Position numbers and translations under genes: made by a program
Assembly (NCBI GenBank): GCA_039621445.1
Contig: CP154956.1
Span: 59,777,178 to 59,841,177, forward strand
Reading direction: 5' to 3'
DNA length: 64,000 nucleotides
Source of the DNA: Euglena gracilis
Taxonomy: Eukaryota > Euglenida > Euglenophyceae > Euglenales
In this document: one piece after another, positions 11,544-22,196 of the stretch
Layout of the letters: every line of letters starts with the position of its first letter
Numbering within the stretch: the stretch's first letter is position 1
The notes under the pieces: generated by a model
What the model saw: the letters and a program-made list of their open reading frames with translations, nothing else
Told to the model about the DNA's origin: nothing
Databases searched by the model: none

Positions 11544-11892
11544 TCGTCTTGGGGAGTGCTTCTTTCGTTAAAATCCTCTTAAATATATTTAGCATCTTCT
11601 GATTTGAGGACCGTCTCCCGTGTCACTTTCCGGATAAATTGACTAGATTGACTATCTTCTTCGTCGTCCAATTTACAAGGTGTTTGCAGCTCCTGTCTTC
11701 TTCGTGCCGAAGGGGAAATTTGGGATAAGTCAACCCTGGCGACTAAGCTGGATCTCCTAACCCAACGTTGCAGAAACCCTTCCAAGCAGCACCGCGGCGA
11801 GAAAGGCATGACGTCGGCTGTCCTCGAGGGAGTGCGAGACCCCCGAACCGAGCGCAGCAAGCACACGGCACAGCCAGCAAGAAGGGACACCT

Positions 11893-12110
11893 CGGGCTCC
11901 GCACTTTGCCCGTGTGAGGCCATGCCTTGCTCGCCGGCGTTGTTGTTTGGATTGTTTTGGTGCGCTGGGTTCGGAGGTCCCGCTTAGTGCCTTTTTCGCC
12001 GGAGTTGGCTGATTCCTTATTTGTCCTTCGACACCCAGAAGAAAGGAACGTCAAGTACCTTATAAATTGGAAGAAGTAGAAGTCAATCACTAAATTGAAA
12101 TTATCCAGAA
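11893..12110. repeat. DIRS-type terminal repeat (inverted copy)
   Basis: Inverse of 9,080-9,240 and of 12,600-12,675. It includes CGACACCCAGAAGAAAGGAA and GCCTTGCTCGCCGGCG. Together with 8,640-9,240 it brackets the older DIRS-like element. Confidence 0.65.
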
Positions 12111-12130
12111 AAAGACGCTAGTGCAGAACC

Positions 12131-12521
12131 TCAAAGCAGAAATTGCGGAAGTTTCTGAAAAATTTCAATGAAAGATGCAATTTCCAAGTCGAACAAGACG
12201 AACAAGCTTTGATGTACATTGTGATGTTGAACGTTGGCCCCCATGGCCTTGGTTACAATGGCCTTAGTGGCCTGCTGGCTGTTGCTTCTGCCCCTTGCGT
12301 GGTCTTCTGACCACTGTCTGCCAGGGTCCGTGGCCATAACTTTGGGGGGGGGTTCTTTGCGGAAATTTCATTTGGGGAAGGGGCAGCCATGGTTCGCCGC
12401 AGTCGACCCGTGCCGTCAGGTTGTCCAGCTGCTGCTGCTTCTGCTGCTCCTGTTTGAAGTTCACCAGCGCTGTTCGACTTGGAAATTTGCATCTTTCGTT
12501 GAAATCTTTCACATAATTCAA
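12131..12521 (-). pseudogene. gag-like basic protein (DIRS-like), copy 2
   Basis: A second, partial copy of the minus-strand gag-like region: a Gln-rich helix (FKQEQQKQQQLDNLTARVDC), then the basic block also present at about 11,350-11,400. Stops interrupt it. The repetition of gag-like modules in tandem suggests two insertions of the same family. Confidence 0.4.
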
Positions 12522-12599
12522 AAGTTTCTGCTTTTAGGTTCTGCGCTAGCGTCTTTTTCTGGATAATTTGAATCCATTGATTGACTTTGTCTTATTCTT

Positions 12600-12840
12600 C
12601 TCGAAATTGATAAGGTATTTGAGGTTCCTTTCTTCTGGGTGTCGAAGAGCAAATTAAGAATCAGCAAACTCCAGCGGGGGACGTCGTGCTGTGCACAGCA
12701 CAAGTCCCTGCTTGCCTGTGAGGGCGTGTCGCCCGCACTGGCCTTCACGCGCAGAACTACGCGAAATTGACTTTCGCCGACGAGTGATACAACAGGGAAG
12801 AATCCTGGAAGAAGGCTAATTTCAAGGAAACTGAACAAGT
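12600..12840. repeat. Left inverted terminal repeat of DIRS-like element B
   Basis: The bases at 12,676-12,752 (GACGTCGTGCTGTGCACAGC, then TGCTTGCCTGTGAGG) occur inverted at 17,038-17,099. The first part is also inverted at 16,676-16,700. Inverted terminal repeats plus an internal complementary region near the right end is the known architecture of DIRS elements. Confidence 0.7.
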
Positions 12841-13173
12841 GTCAGCCTCATCTGCGTTCCCTGTTCTGCAAAAATACAAGTGTCTTTCAATTTTCATTTT
12901 TTTCACAGGAACAGGTTCAGCGGGCTTAAATCCCCGAAGTACCCAGTTGTGTTACTTATTCGCTCAAACACAACCCCCTTTTTTAAACTTTCCTTTCTCC
13001 CAGGAGAACGGGCTCCAAAGACCCCAAAACCAGCAGCTGCGCTCCCCTCCCGTAAATTCAATTTTTTCACTTTCCCTGTTAAAAGAACAGACGTTTCAAG
13101 TCTGCAGAACCAAGAACCCAAGGCACCCGAGCAGGAATTCAAGAATTGAGACTTGTAAATTGAGAATTGCAAG

Positions 13174-13907
13174 TTGAGAATTTCAATTGAAAAAATGAAA
13201 ATGGAACAATTTATGCAAGAAATTAAGAATCTGAGGAGAGAGATGGCAGAAGTAAAGGAGAAGGTTGGGGGCCCAGCAACAGGGACCCCTCCAGCCGGGG
13301 CAGCTGCAGAGGAGGATGTGGACATGGAAGAGGAGGGGTTTGAAGGAGAGCCTGCTGGCCATGCTGGCCGTGGGCTGATGTGCTGCCCGCTGCAGTACAT
13401 AATCCCACACACAGGGATGCCATTTTATTTTCCAGCAGGTTGGCCTCCCCTACCCCTTTGGATTTATTAAAGAAATCTGCTGATGAACTAACACATTACA
13501 CGGGAGTCCCCCAAGCCCCCCCCCACGTAGAAACAGATTGGACCAGAACCTCCACGAGGCACAGAAAAAAAGAAGAACACTGCATGCACCTATTGGTGCA
13601 TACAATTGAAACAGAAGACTTGGAACATCTCAACCAAGCCAGTGCTTGGTTGAGAAGCATATGGCAGGACATGCAAGAAACCAGAAGACATTTGCTAGTG
13701 GGGAAAGATCACAGCACACTGGAATCAAGAGCAGACCCCACAACCACAAGACTGTTGTCAGAGGAGGAAGAACAGAAAATCAGACAACGACAGTCAAATC
13801 ACAGGGGAAGAGGCAGATCACAGCACAGGGCAGCAACCCAGAACACCAGACCCAGGAGCATATCCAACTACAGGGGAAAAGGAAAAGGAAAAGGGGGAAA
13901 GAAATAG
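13174..13907 (+). pseudogene. gag-like protein of DIRS-like element B
   Basis: The N-terminal block (13,174-13,470) is a short helical, acidic segment (IKNLRREMAEVKEKVGG, then EEDVDMEEEGFEGEP). A second frame (13,380-13,907) continues with SAWLRSIWQDMQETRRHLLV and ends in an Arg/Gly/Lys-rich tail (GRGRSQHR, GKGKGKGGKK, TAG after 13,904). Acidic coiled N-terminus plus basic RG/KG tail, directly upstream of a reverse transcriptase, fits a gag protein. A frame change near 13,470 separates the two parts. Confidence 0.55.
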
Positions 13908-13909
13908 CA

Positions 13910-15880
13910 GCTCTCAGGAGTGAAGGGGCCCTGGTGCAGGCCAGCCCACACCTGCACCAGGAGGAATTGTGCAAACAGATGCAGAACAGTTGGTCACGGT
14001 TTCCAGAAAAATTCGATATTCCAAAACTGCTTCAGGAAAGCAACAGCAAACTGCCACCATGCACATGGCAGGTACCCAGGGAAAGAATTCAGGAGTGGCA
14101 AAAACTGGGAACACAGACAGTGTTTTACAGCAAGCCATCATCAAGGGCTTAAAAGCACCAATGACAGGAATCCCACCACTCAGACAACACACCAAAACAG
14201 CAGCAGCCACAGCAGCAGTGTTGGAAACCATAAACGAATACCTGGAAACAGCAGCCATCAGAAAACTGACCACAGAGTATATTCAAAATAACAGACAGTG
14301 GACCCACATTGACAATGGAAAAGAGAGACACAGGAAAAATCAGGCTAATAACAGATCTGAGGGACCTGAACAGTTGCCATCAAGTACCCAAGAACAAAAA
14401 AGAAACATGGAAAAGCATGACCCAGAAACCAAAACTCCAGTTCAGTGGGTCATGGCACTGGACATCAAAAACTTCTTTCACCACCTTCAGATCCACCACA
14501 AGCTGCAGAGATGATGAGATTTCAAGTGGGGAACCAGGGTTTTCAGATCCAAGCACTGCCATTTGGGTGGGCCCTCAGCCCATGGAGGGCACAGAAGCTG
14601 ACCAAACCACTTCGAGCTTGGCTGAACGAACAACAAATTTTCCACTGTTGGTATGCGGACGACCTCCTGATCCTAGGAGCAACAGCACAGTTGACAGCAG
14701 ACAGAACAGCAACACTCATCAGGCAGCTGACAGCGTGTGGAGTGAGACTGAACAGCAAGAAATCGATGCAACAGCCACAGCAACAGGTGCCTATTTGGGC
14801 CACATCATCGATCTGTTACACAGAAAAAACAGACCACTACCTGGGAAAGTGGCATTGACACTGAAAGGCATCAAACACCAGATGAAAGTCAAAACATTTC
14901 AACCAAGAGCACTGGCCAGCCTGGCAGGGAATCTCCTAGACACATGCCACAACAACACAGCCTTACAGGGGACCCCAGCACAGATGATGAAGCAGGCAGC
15001 CAAAGGGGTCTCCAAGTATTGCAGAACCCTAGGGTTTTGGAACAAACTCAAGTGCTGGACAATGTCAACACAGAAGACACAGGACATCACCCAACTGCTG
15101 CAACAGGCAGAACATGCCCTGAGGAACCCAACCCCTCCCACACTCAGGCCCCAGAACAATTTGCAGTACACCATCACCTCAGATGCCAGTAACAAAGGAT
15201 GGGGGGCAGTTCTCACACACAACGATCAGGAACTCAAGACATGTGCCGCACAGTGGGAAACAAAAGAAAGGAAAGTACGCATCATCACCAAAGAAGCGCT
15301 GGCAAGCGAAAAGGCACTACAATTCCTCCTCCCACACATTCCAAACGGCTGCACACTGACAATTCAAACAGACGCTTCCAGCACAGCCTGGTGCTGGAAG
15401 AAAGGGTCAAAGATACCCACCATCAACCAACCAATTCTTCAACAACTGGGGGCACTGCACAACAAGAGCATTTACCCCAACACCACACATTGCTGGGCAA
15501 ACCAACTGGCTCTCCAGGAATCCCGACCCCAAAAATTATGTTCTGGACATTAGCATTTTTCACAAGGTCCTGAAACTTTCCAATTTTACCCCCAAGTGGA
15601 CCTGTTTGCCAATTCCACAACCACAAACTGAAAAAATATGCATCATGGAGGGTGGACCCCCACTCCCTGGGAGTGCTTGGGACTTGAATTGGGGGTAATT
15701 CCAGAGCTGGGTCACCCCCCCCCCCTGGGATGTGATCCCCAGAACCCTGAGGAAAGTAGAACAGGACCATGCCCTTTGCCTGGTTTGCCTGCCAGTGTTG
15801 AAAACACAACACTGGTGGAGGGTTCTGACTTCAATCCAGTTTGCCACCCCCCTCCTCATCAGGGGAAAGCCAATTTTTCG
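13910..15880 (+). pseudogene. Reverse transcriptase-RNase H of DIRS-like element B
   Basis: The RT core is spread over frames: KIRLITDLRDLN (about 14,335), then WVMALDIKNFFHHLQIH (motif A region, about 14,445), LPFGWALSPWRAQK (about 14,560) and CWYADDLLILG (YADD, about 14,645-14,680). RNase H follows: YTITSDASNKGWGAVLTHN (about 15,170), ITKEALASEKAL, TIQTDASSTAW, then a DIRS-type tail around VDLFANST (about 15,600) in another frame. At least four frame changes (about 14,310, 14,420, 14,515, 14,770) disable it. Same-strand order gag-RT-RH-YR is that of DIRS/Ngaro elements; no methyltransferase block was seen. Confidence 0.8.
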
Positions 15881-15929
15881 AGACCCAGGGGGTGCTCCCC
15901 CCACCAGCTTGGGGAACCCTTTTCACTAT

Positions 15930-16640
15930 TTTTCAAGGCTATACAGCCTGACCCCCCAAGACATTCGTAAGGCATTAAGAACATTGGAATCCCAAAATGA
16001 TTTGCCTTACAATGCTCGCTTGCAGTGAGTGGCCTTGGATGTGGTGACAAACACAAAAAGTGCAATTTTGCTACGGCAGGGGAAAAGACGACTTTTACAA
16101 GCGTCAAAAAAGTGCAGGTACCTTTTCACCTACCCCATCCAAACACTTTTGACCATGGCTTTCCACAATGACCCACCCAACCCCTTGTGTGACAGACTCA
16201 TTTTGCAGCTTCGGTTGACCACGTTGATCAGCAGTGGGGATTGTGCCAACTTGGTCTGGGCAATTTTTGAGTACCGTGGCCAGTTTTTCGTTCGGTTCAG
16301 CACAAAAACTGGTCTCCACTGTGGCAAACTTTGGTGGCATACTTGTTTGAACACCGTTTCCACCCCAACCTGTTCCTTTTTCGACATGAAAAAGACAAAT
16401 ATTTGTGCCTTGGCTCAGAACGAATTTCCAAAAAAGTTTTACACATGTTAGAGTTGGGGGGGGTGGACACCAAAATTTTCAAAGCCCATTCTTTTAGGGC
16501 CGCCACAGCCACCTTTTGGAGAAAGGGAGCCCCAAGGACTTCATCCATGGGAGGCGGATGTGGACCACCCAAGCCACTTTGAACAAGTATTATTTGACCC
16601 TCCACAACACACAGAATTGGACAGAGATTTTGCAGGGGGT
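15930..16640 (+). pseudogene. Tyrosine recombinase of DIRS-like element B
   Basis: An N-terminal helical part (YSLTPQDIRKALRTLESQND) is followed by the first Arg box, LILQLRLTTLISSGDCAN (about 16,200-16,245), and the second box, FKAHSFRAATATFWRKGAP (HxxR, about 16,480-16,535). After a frame change comes TLNKYYLTLH, supplying the nucleophilic Tyr (about 16,577-16,606). These are the R-HxxR-Y residues of tyrosine recombinases, which DIRS-like retroelements use in place of a DDE integrase. A stop at about 16,027 and frameshifts near 16,320 and 16,540 inactivate the copy. Confidence 0.8.
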
Positions 16641-16649
16641 AACTGACAA

Positions 16650-17162
16650 AGGCAGGCATGCAGGGCATGTGCTGTGCACAGCACGACGTCCCCCCGTCCG
16701 GAAGCCGACGAAGGAAGGCGGACGGGGGGGGGACGAGGATTGCACAGCACAAGTCACTGCATTGAACGCCCTGCACATACTGAGACCTTTGTACGATACC
16801 CTCACCTGGTCACCGGGCAGCGTATCGGTGCCAAAAATGCCTCTCGGTGTACCATGTGCGGTGCATGGGCCATCACACAGGGGTGGGGGACCCCCACCTC
16901 AAGTATTCTGTGCCCTGTTTTCTGGGCCAGCATTCGGAGAGGAGGCCAGCACCTACACAGCATCCCCCCCTTCTAATCCAAGACCCCATGGGGGTTTGCG
17001 CCGAGCCCCCCCCTCAACCACCCAAAACAGTCATGACCGCGCGAAGGACAGTGCGGGCGACACGACCTCACAGGCAAGCAGAGACTTGTGCTGTGCACTC
17101 CTTGTCCCCCCCCGCCCGCCTTCCTTCGTCGGCTTCCGGGGGCGGAAGGCACTGAGCGGGAC
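16650..17162. repeat. Internal complementary region and right terminal repeat, DIRS element B
   Basis: 16,697-16,765 (GGAAGCCGACGAAGGAAGG, then TTGCACAGCACAAGT) is the inverse of 17,080-17,150. 17,038-17,099 is the inverse of the left repeat at 12,695-12,752. The right repeat breaks off at 17,170 where a MITE is inserted and resumes at 23,732 (CCAGCGCACCAAAACAATCC), matching the uninterrupted sequence seen inverted at 11,940-11,975. Confidence 0.7.
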
Positions 17163-17430
17163 CTCCTTACCATACCATTGTTTAGCAACCCCAGGGGGGG
17201 GGTCACTTTCCACTCGAAGAAACCCAGTCAGTTACTTTTTTCAGCCAAGCCAGTCAGTCCCTTTACCCCCCCGGGGGGGGGGGTGGTCGGCCACTCAGGA
17301 AAACCAGTCACTTTTTAGCCTTTCAAAGCCTTTTTTGACCAAAATTTTCTCCAGCGCCTCAGCCGCCGGTTTGCCACTCAGCCACTTTTGGGTGATTTCT
17401 GACCTACCGCACCCCCGGGGGGGGGATCAC

Positions 17431-17695
17431 TGCAGGCTCACACTCGTAGGGAAGTGACAGCTGCCTAGCGCTCTGGCTTTCTGCCGATAGTCCTTTTTCT
17501 TCGAGATTTTCCCTTTTCCCACTTTGGAACAGCAAGCACAATATCTTGCTATGATTCTTTCTTTGGTCCACGACTTCAGAGTGACATATGTCGTTGGGAT
17601 AGGTACACTGGAAGGGGTAGAAGAATTGGGACACGTCATCCGCGTTTTTGATTGGTAAGAAAATCCTCTGGGAAAAGTTTTGGGAGAACATCACA
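17431..17695 (-). repeat. 3' LTR (element orientation)
   Basis: 265 bp, ends TGCAGG...ATCACA on the plus strand. It closely matches 23,402-23,664, with small differences, so insertion is not very recent but the pair is still easily aligned. Confidence 0.93.
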
Positions 17696-17707
17696 TTCTC
17701 CCCCTTC
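17696..17707 (-). other. Polypurine tract
   Basis: GAAGGGGGAGAA on the minus strand, directly adjoining the 3' LTR, as needed for plus-strand priming in LTR retrotransposons. Confidence 0.8.
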
Positions 17708-17851
17708 AAGGCCTTCGGCCTTGAACCCGTTGATGTTCTCACTTGCCTCGATAAAGAAGGACGAGAAAAAAACAACAAAGGGTGGATGAAGAAATGACCT
17801 CACAAAGAGATACGACACCTCATCACAAGGGAAAAATGGTCAGAACTGTTC

Positions 17852-18532
17852 TCAGAAAAAAGTCTTGGAGAAGAGTGAATAAGGTACGGGTGAAGGTGGA
17901 TGGGTGAGCGGTTGGTTGGCACCTTCCCATGAGTAAGTCCCTTCGGAATTGGGCGGAAACGGGACTTCCCATTTGTATTCTTCCTCCCCGCACGCAAGTC
18001 CCTTGCAGGTTCCAAGGGTCCTGCCATTGCCCATTTCCCGGGGTGGGGGCATTCCATTCTCCAAAAGGTCATTCCCGTTCTCGGGGACATTGGACAAAAC
18101 GCAAAATTTCGCATCGCGAGTAACCACCGGTAAAATTCTCATATCCCGTGGGGGTTGCAAAATGGTAGAACTTGCCTTCATGTGGAAAAGAAGGCTTCCT
18201 CGCACATTCTCATTGTCATTCTTGATTCTCTTCCCTGGGGGACATGCCAAATCGTTGTCTTGCCAATACTTCACAAAAATCTCATTCCATTTTTCTCCTC
18301 CAAGGGAAAAATTCTTGCTTGTCTCCCATGTTGAGGACGTAACGGGGAAAGCCTCCCATTGTGTCACAAATTTCCATCCTTGGTCAAACTTGTGCCTCAA
18401 AATCTTTGACACCAAAAAATATCCGGGGGGTAATTCTCTCACACTCTCTTTTCCGCGTTCGTTTTCTCGTTCGGCGTCCGCGGCTTCTTTTTCGGTTTCT
18501 TCTTCGTCATCGGGTTGAAAATCGTCGGACAA
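17852..18532 (-). pseudogene. Chromodomain plus C-terminal tail of the retrotransposon polyprotein
   Basis: After an acidic linker (DDEEETEKEAADAE) comes a chromodomain-like fold signature: GYFLVSKILRHKFDQGWKF, then VTQWEAFPVTSSTWETSKNF. Aromatic residues and the W-x(8-10)-TWE pattern match chromodomains, which in chromoviruses guide integration to marked chromatin. About 120 further residues follow that are not part of the domain and that I do not recognise. A single in-frame TAA at about 18,535 separates this part from the integrase C-terminus; otherwise the frame is continuous. Confidence 0.75.
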
Positions 18533-18535
18533 AAA

Positions 18536-19322
18536 TTATTCATCGTGGTCGGTCACGGTTTTCCAATGTTTCACCTGGGAAAACGTGCAAATGCGTTCTC
18601 CACCCGAACTTGGTGAGACGGCTACCTTCAAGGTGTTGTGTCTTACTTCCAAAATGCGATAAGGACCAAACCATTGACTTTCAATTTTCTTCAATTTCCT
18701 TTGTGGCCATCGATCCTTGCTCACGAGGACAAAATCACCAACAAAATAGCTCGAATTCGGACGACCTTTGTTCAAAGACTTGTTTTTCGATTAACGCAAC
18801 CTTTGAAGTCTTTTCATCACACCATCTTGGATTTCAATAAGATCTCTCAAAAAACTTTCAACGTTTGGGGTACTTCCCGGTTCGGGGATGATTTTGCCAT
18901 TCCAACTTGGACGTCCCAAAAATAGCTCGCTTGGTGAATATCCCGTTTTTGGAGAAACTTGGGAATTCATCATCCATGAAACAATCGGTGTGAGCTTTGG
19001 CCAATCCATTGTTTTCATTTCCAATGTCAATGCTCTCAAATTTTGCAAAATGCTCGATTTGTTCGCTCACAAAGACCATTGGATTGTGGGTGTCGGGGAA
19101 CCGAAAATTTGATGTCCACTCCGAAGGATCTTGTTGCAAAAAACGAACATCATTTTCACTCATAATGCATTGAGGCTTGTCAAAATTCAAAATCCACTCC
19201 TTCCAAATCAATTTCAAAGTTTCCTCACCACTTATGTTTTTGGAACACGGTATGAACTTCACAAACTTTGAGAGTGAATCCATAATTGTGAGAACGTAAT
19301 TGAATTCATTGTGTGAATCCAT
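18536..19322 (-). pseudogene. Integrase catalytic core and C-terminal SH3-like part
   Basis: The core begins NYVLTIMDSLSKFVKFIP (about 19,255-19,300), with the first catalytic Asp just before it in MDSHNEF. The second block reads IMSENDVRFLQQD, where family members usually have Asp at the Glu position. The third acidic residue is in NGLCERTNRA in another frame near 19,070. After two frame changes the C-terminal part continues (NLRALTLEMKTMDWPKL, then KTGYSPSELFLGRP), followed by the SH3-like block FVGDFVLVSKD...WFGPYRILEV at 18,600-18,745. The frameshifts alone make the enzyme nonfunctional. Confidence 0.8.
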
Positions 19323-19385
19323 TGAAATGAAATCGATGTAAAGTGTGTCGTTTGCAATTTGCAGTATCGGAAGCGACGAAATTAA

Positions 19386-20485
19386 TCAACGGTCGGTCGA
19401 CGTGTTCGGTTTGCTTTTGAGACAAACTTCGCAAAAATCGCAAATCCGTTTTGCCACACCGAACAAATTCCTTTTTGACTCATCCAACCAAAACATCTTG
19501 GAGAAGAAAAGAACGGTGCGCTCGGCACCCGGATGTCTATTCACATCATGACACCACTTCAATGTTTTCTCAAGCTTCGCCTTGGCAACAGCTTTTTTGT
19601 TCTCGCAAAACAAACCCTTTTCTGATTTGTACATCAACCTTTTTCCACTGATGGTCGCTTTCCTTTCTTCCAAAGCGTTCCACATTTCTTGGAATTCGCT
19701 AGACAAATAATCTTTCTTTAAAAAATGCAATGACTCACCGATCTTGAATAGAATGGCAAAATCCAATTGTCGATCCATCCTTTCAAAAGCTTCGGACGCG
19801 ATGGAATCAAAATCTTGTCCAATCATCTCCTCAAATTTTCCTCGTGAAAGCCAATCCGGTAATTCTTTTTTAACGCCGGGAATGTGTTTGATAACCAAAT
19901 TGAATTGGGAAAGAAACGTGTACCATCTTCGTAGTCGTGGGTTAGTCGGTGGTGCGGAGTCGATAAAATAACGTGTTGCTTGTGTCGCAAAACCACAAAA
20001 TCTTTTGATGGGCAACTATTCGGTATTGGGTTGACATTGTTAAAATTCCCGAAAGCAATTCCCTTTCATAGGTATTGTACCTTTGTCGGGTATCATTCCA
20101 TTTCCACGAATAGTGGCCGAGAGGGACAAGGGTGAACGTGGTTGGGTAGGTATGGTCAAAACTCCCATCCGACTTCACTCCTTTTGTCTCCAAAACGGTT
20201 GATTTCCTTTTCAAGTCTTCCAAAATCTCATTCGAAACTTGTTGCCGTTGGAAAATTGTAGCTCCACCTTGAACATCACTTAATTCGGTCAAAATCACGA
20301 TTTCTCCACTCGATCTCGGTGTTCACAAACACGTCAATTTTGCCAAATTTAAATTTAGATTTGAGCTCGGCGAATTTGCTTTGTTCCTCCGTACCCCATT
20401 TCCACGGTGTTTCCTTTTTGAGAACTTCGGTTAACACGTGTGATGATGCGGAAAACTTTGATACGTGACGGCAAAAGAAATTCAT
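19386..20485 (-). pseudogene. RNase H remnant and integrase zinc-binding (H2C2) region
   Basis: RT connection sequence (LTEVLKKETPWKWGTEEQ, about 20,400) leads into an RNase H-like region: RQRYNTYERELLSGILTMS (about 20,050-20,110) and FNLVIKHIPGVKKELPDWLS (about 19,850-19,905). Then HDVNRHPG...CDFCEVCLKSKP (about 19,410-19,560) gives the HHCC zinc motif of a retroviral-type integrase. Two or three frame changes occur near 20,280 and 20,000. Confidence 0.75.
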
Positions 20486-20488
20486 TGC

Positions 20489-20757
20489 TCAGAGGAAAGA
20501 TTGTAACTCCTTCAAGTTGGAGACTTTTGCTTTTTGGATGGCATCAACCTTCTTTTTGCTCGGCGACCACGTCCCGTGACCTAAATCAAATCCCAAATAT
20601 TCCATGTTCGTTTGAAGGAATTCACACTTGCTCAACTTCACACGGATTTGATGTTTTTGACATTCGGAAAGAAACGCTTCAAGCAAAATGAGGTGCTCTT
20701 CTTTTGAATCCGTGCCAATTCAGCAATCGTCAAAAAATGCACCGAGGTGACTCCTCG
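20489..20757 (-). pseudogene. Reverse transcriptase fragment (FFDD to thumb), fingers/palm deleted
   Basis: Reading the third frame, SHLGAFFDDC is the catalytic Y/F-x-DD motif (about 20,715-20,745), directly followed by a TGA where a Trp codon is expected. Then TDSKEEHLILLEAFL, HQIRVKLSKCEFLQTNMEYL and GFDLG complete the palm end and thumb. The protease frame upstream stops at 20,758 only a few codons before this motif, so roughly the first half of the reverse transcriptase is missing. This is an internal deletion, and the copy cannot supply its own enzyme. Confidence 0.75.
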
Positions 20758-21540
20758 TCAAAATTTCGCATCGAAGGCCGAGGTATCCATCACTTGAACC
20801 TTTTGCTCAAAAAGACATTCCTCAATGTTCGTGGTCAAAATGGTGGATCCCAAAGTGAAAACCGTTTCACCATTTGCCACTTGAACGGGGTATGCTTCTT
20901 CTTCTTTCAAAGCCTGCTCACACACAAACTTTTTTGCAATCACACTCACCGTTGCACCCGAATCGATGATTGCCTTCAAATTTGTGCCATTCACTTGAGT
21001 ATTCAAAGTCCAAACTCGATTTCCACCAAACAAACAAACTCTTTGGCGTTTGTGGGGGGCACTCTCTTCGTTTCCTTGTGGAACACTCACATTGGGGACA
21101 TGGCCTTTGGGTAGTTGATCTCGTCCCCCATGGAAAGATTTGGTTTGTCGCTTGGGTTTCTTTTCCGGATATTTGACCCAACAATTCGATTCATAATGTC
21201 CTCTTTTCGAACAAAACTTGCAAGTAATCGTTGCAGCTACCCTTTGTTGAAATTCCTTTGTGGGGGGTGCACTTGGGTTACTTGGGCCCAAAACCTCCTG
21301 AAAACTTCTTTGCACTCTCTCTCCCTTGCCTTTTCCTTTTCCTTTGCCTTTTCCCTTTCCTTTGCCCTTTCCTTTTCCATTGGAATGGGTGTCTTGGGAA
21401 ACTTCATCTCTTGGCCTTTTGGGGGGTTGGTCAAGTGCCAGAATTTTCTTGTCTTTAGAGGGGGTCGAATGTTTGTCGGCCCAATCCTCTTTGACGTTCT
21501 CCTCCAAGGCCTTTTTGAGGTTTGCATATTCCTCGGTCAT
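20758..21540 (-). pseudogene. gag nucleocapsid zinc knuckle and aspartic protease
   Basis: 260 codons. After a helical start come (Gly-Lys)n repeats (about 21,310-21,370), a CCHC knuckle CKFCSKRGHYESNC (about 21,180-21,225), and a retropepsin motif LKAIIDSGATVSVIAKKF (about 20,925-20,980) with the catalytic D-S-G. It overlaps the upstream gag frame by ATGA (21,537-21,540). It ends at 20,758 where the deletion of the reverse transcriptase begins. Confidence 0.85.
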
Positions 21541-22196
21541 ATGCCTCGAAAAAATCGGTCGGCACGAAGCTCCGAAAAAGTCTTGGGGTTGATTTTCTCC
21601 ATGGGTGTCAAAAACTTCTCTTGGGGGCTCATGGCATTTTCGGTCAACTTGGAAAACTTTTCTTCGAGGTCGAGGAAAAAGAGGGCCACCGTTGGGGGGT
21701 CCGGTTGAGAAGGCAAAGAGGCCATCTTTTTGATTTCCCCTCTTATGGTTAAATCCGATTCCAACTTTGGGAACAACACCGCCATTCTCAACAACACATC
21801 CTCGAACGAGAGGGGGGAATCACACAATGACTCCACAACCTTTTGTGCTTTGTTCTTTGCCATGTTGACCAACCAATCTTTCTTTTGTTGATCACTCCCC
21901 GATTCAAGGCCGGTTAATCTCAAAAACCGTTGCAACTTTTTCAAAAATGACCCAAAATCGTTGCCATCAAAGTCGGGGGTTGGCAAAGGTGGCAATTTGT
22001 GGGTTGCGGGGTGATCACTTTCCGAGCTTTTGAACCCCAAAAATGTCTTCTCCAAAGACGAACTTGGTGAGAAGATTCCCCTTTCCTTTGAAAGTGTTGA
22101 AGGGGTGCCCAAATAGGCCATTTCCAAAGCTTCCATTTTTGTTCTTAATTCTTCAATCGTGTCCTCAATGGCACTTTTTGGGGGTGTTTCCTCCAT
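21537..22196 (-). CDS. gag capsid ORF of the LTR retrotransposon
   Basis: 219 codons from ATG at 22,194-22,196. An N-terminal helix (IEELRTKMEALEMAYLG) is followed by a Ty3/gypsy-type capsid segment: PTPDFDGNDFGSFLKKLQRF, then KDWLVNMAKNKAQKVVESL. The stop overlaps the start of the next frame (ATGA). Since the downstream sequence continues the capsid in the -1 related frame, the overlap could be a coupling/frameshift site or a simple indel. The 5' leader to the primer site (22,197-23,380) has no gene, only imperfect AAATGGCCAAATGGGGGG-like repeats. Confidence 0.8.
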   Translation of the reverse strand: MEETPPKSAIEDTIEELRTKMEALEMAYLGTPSTLSKERGIFSPSSSLEKTFLGFKSSESDHPATHKLPPLPTPDFDGNDFGSFLKKLQRFLRLTGLESGSDQQKKDWLVNMAKNKAQKVVESLCDSPLSFEDVLLRMAVLFPKLESDLTIRGEIKKMASLPSQPDPPTVALFFLDLEEKFSKLTENAMSPQEKFLTPMEKINPKTFSELRADRFFRGI

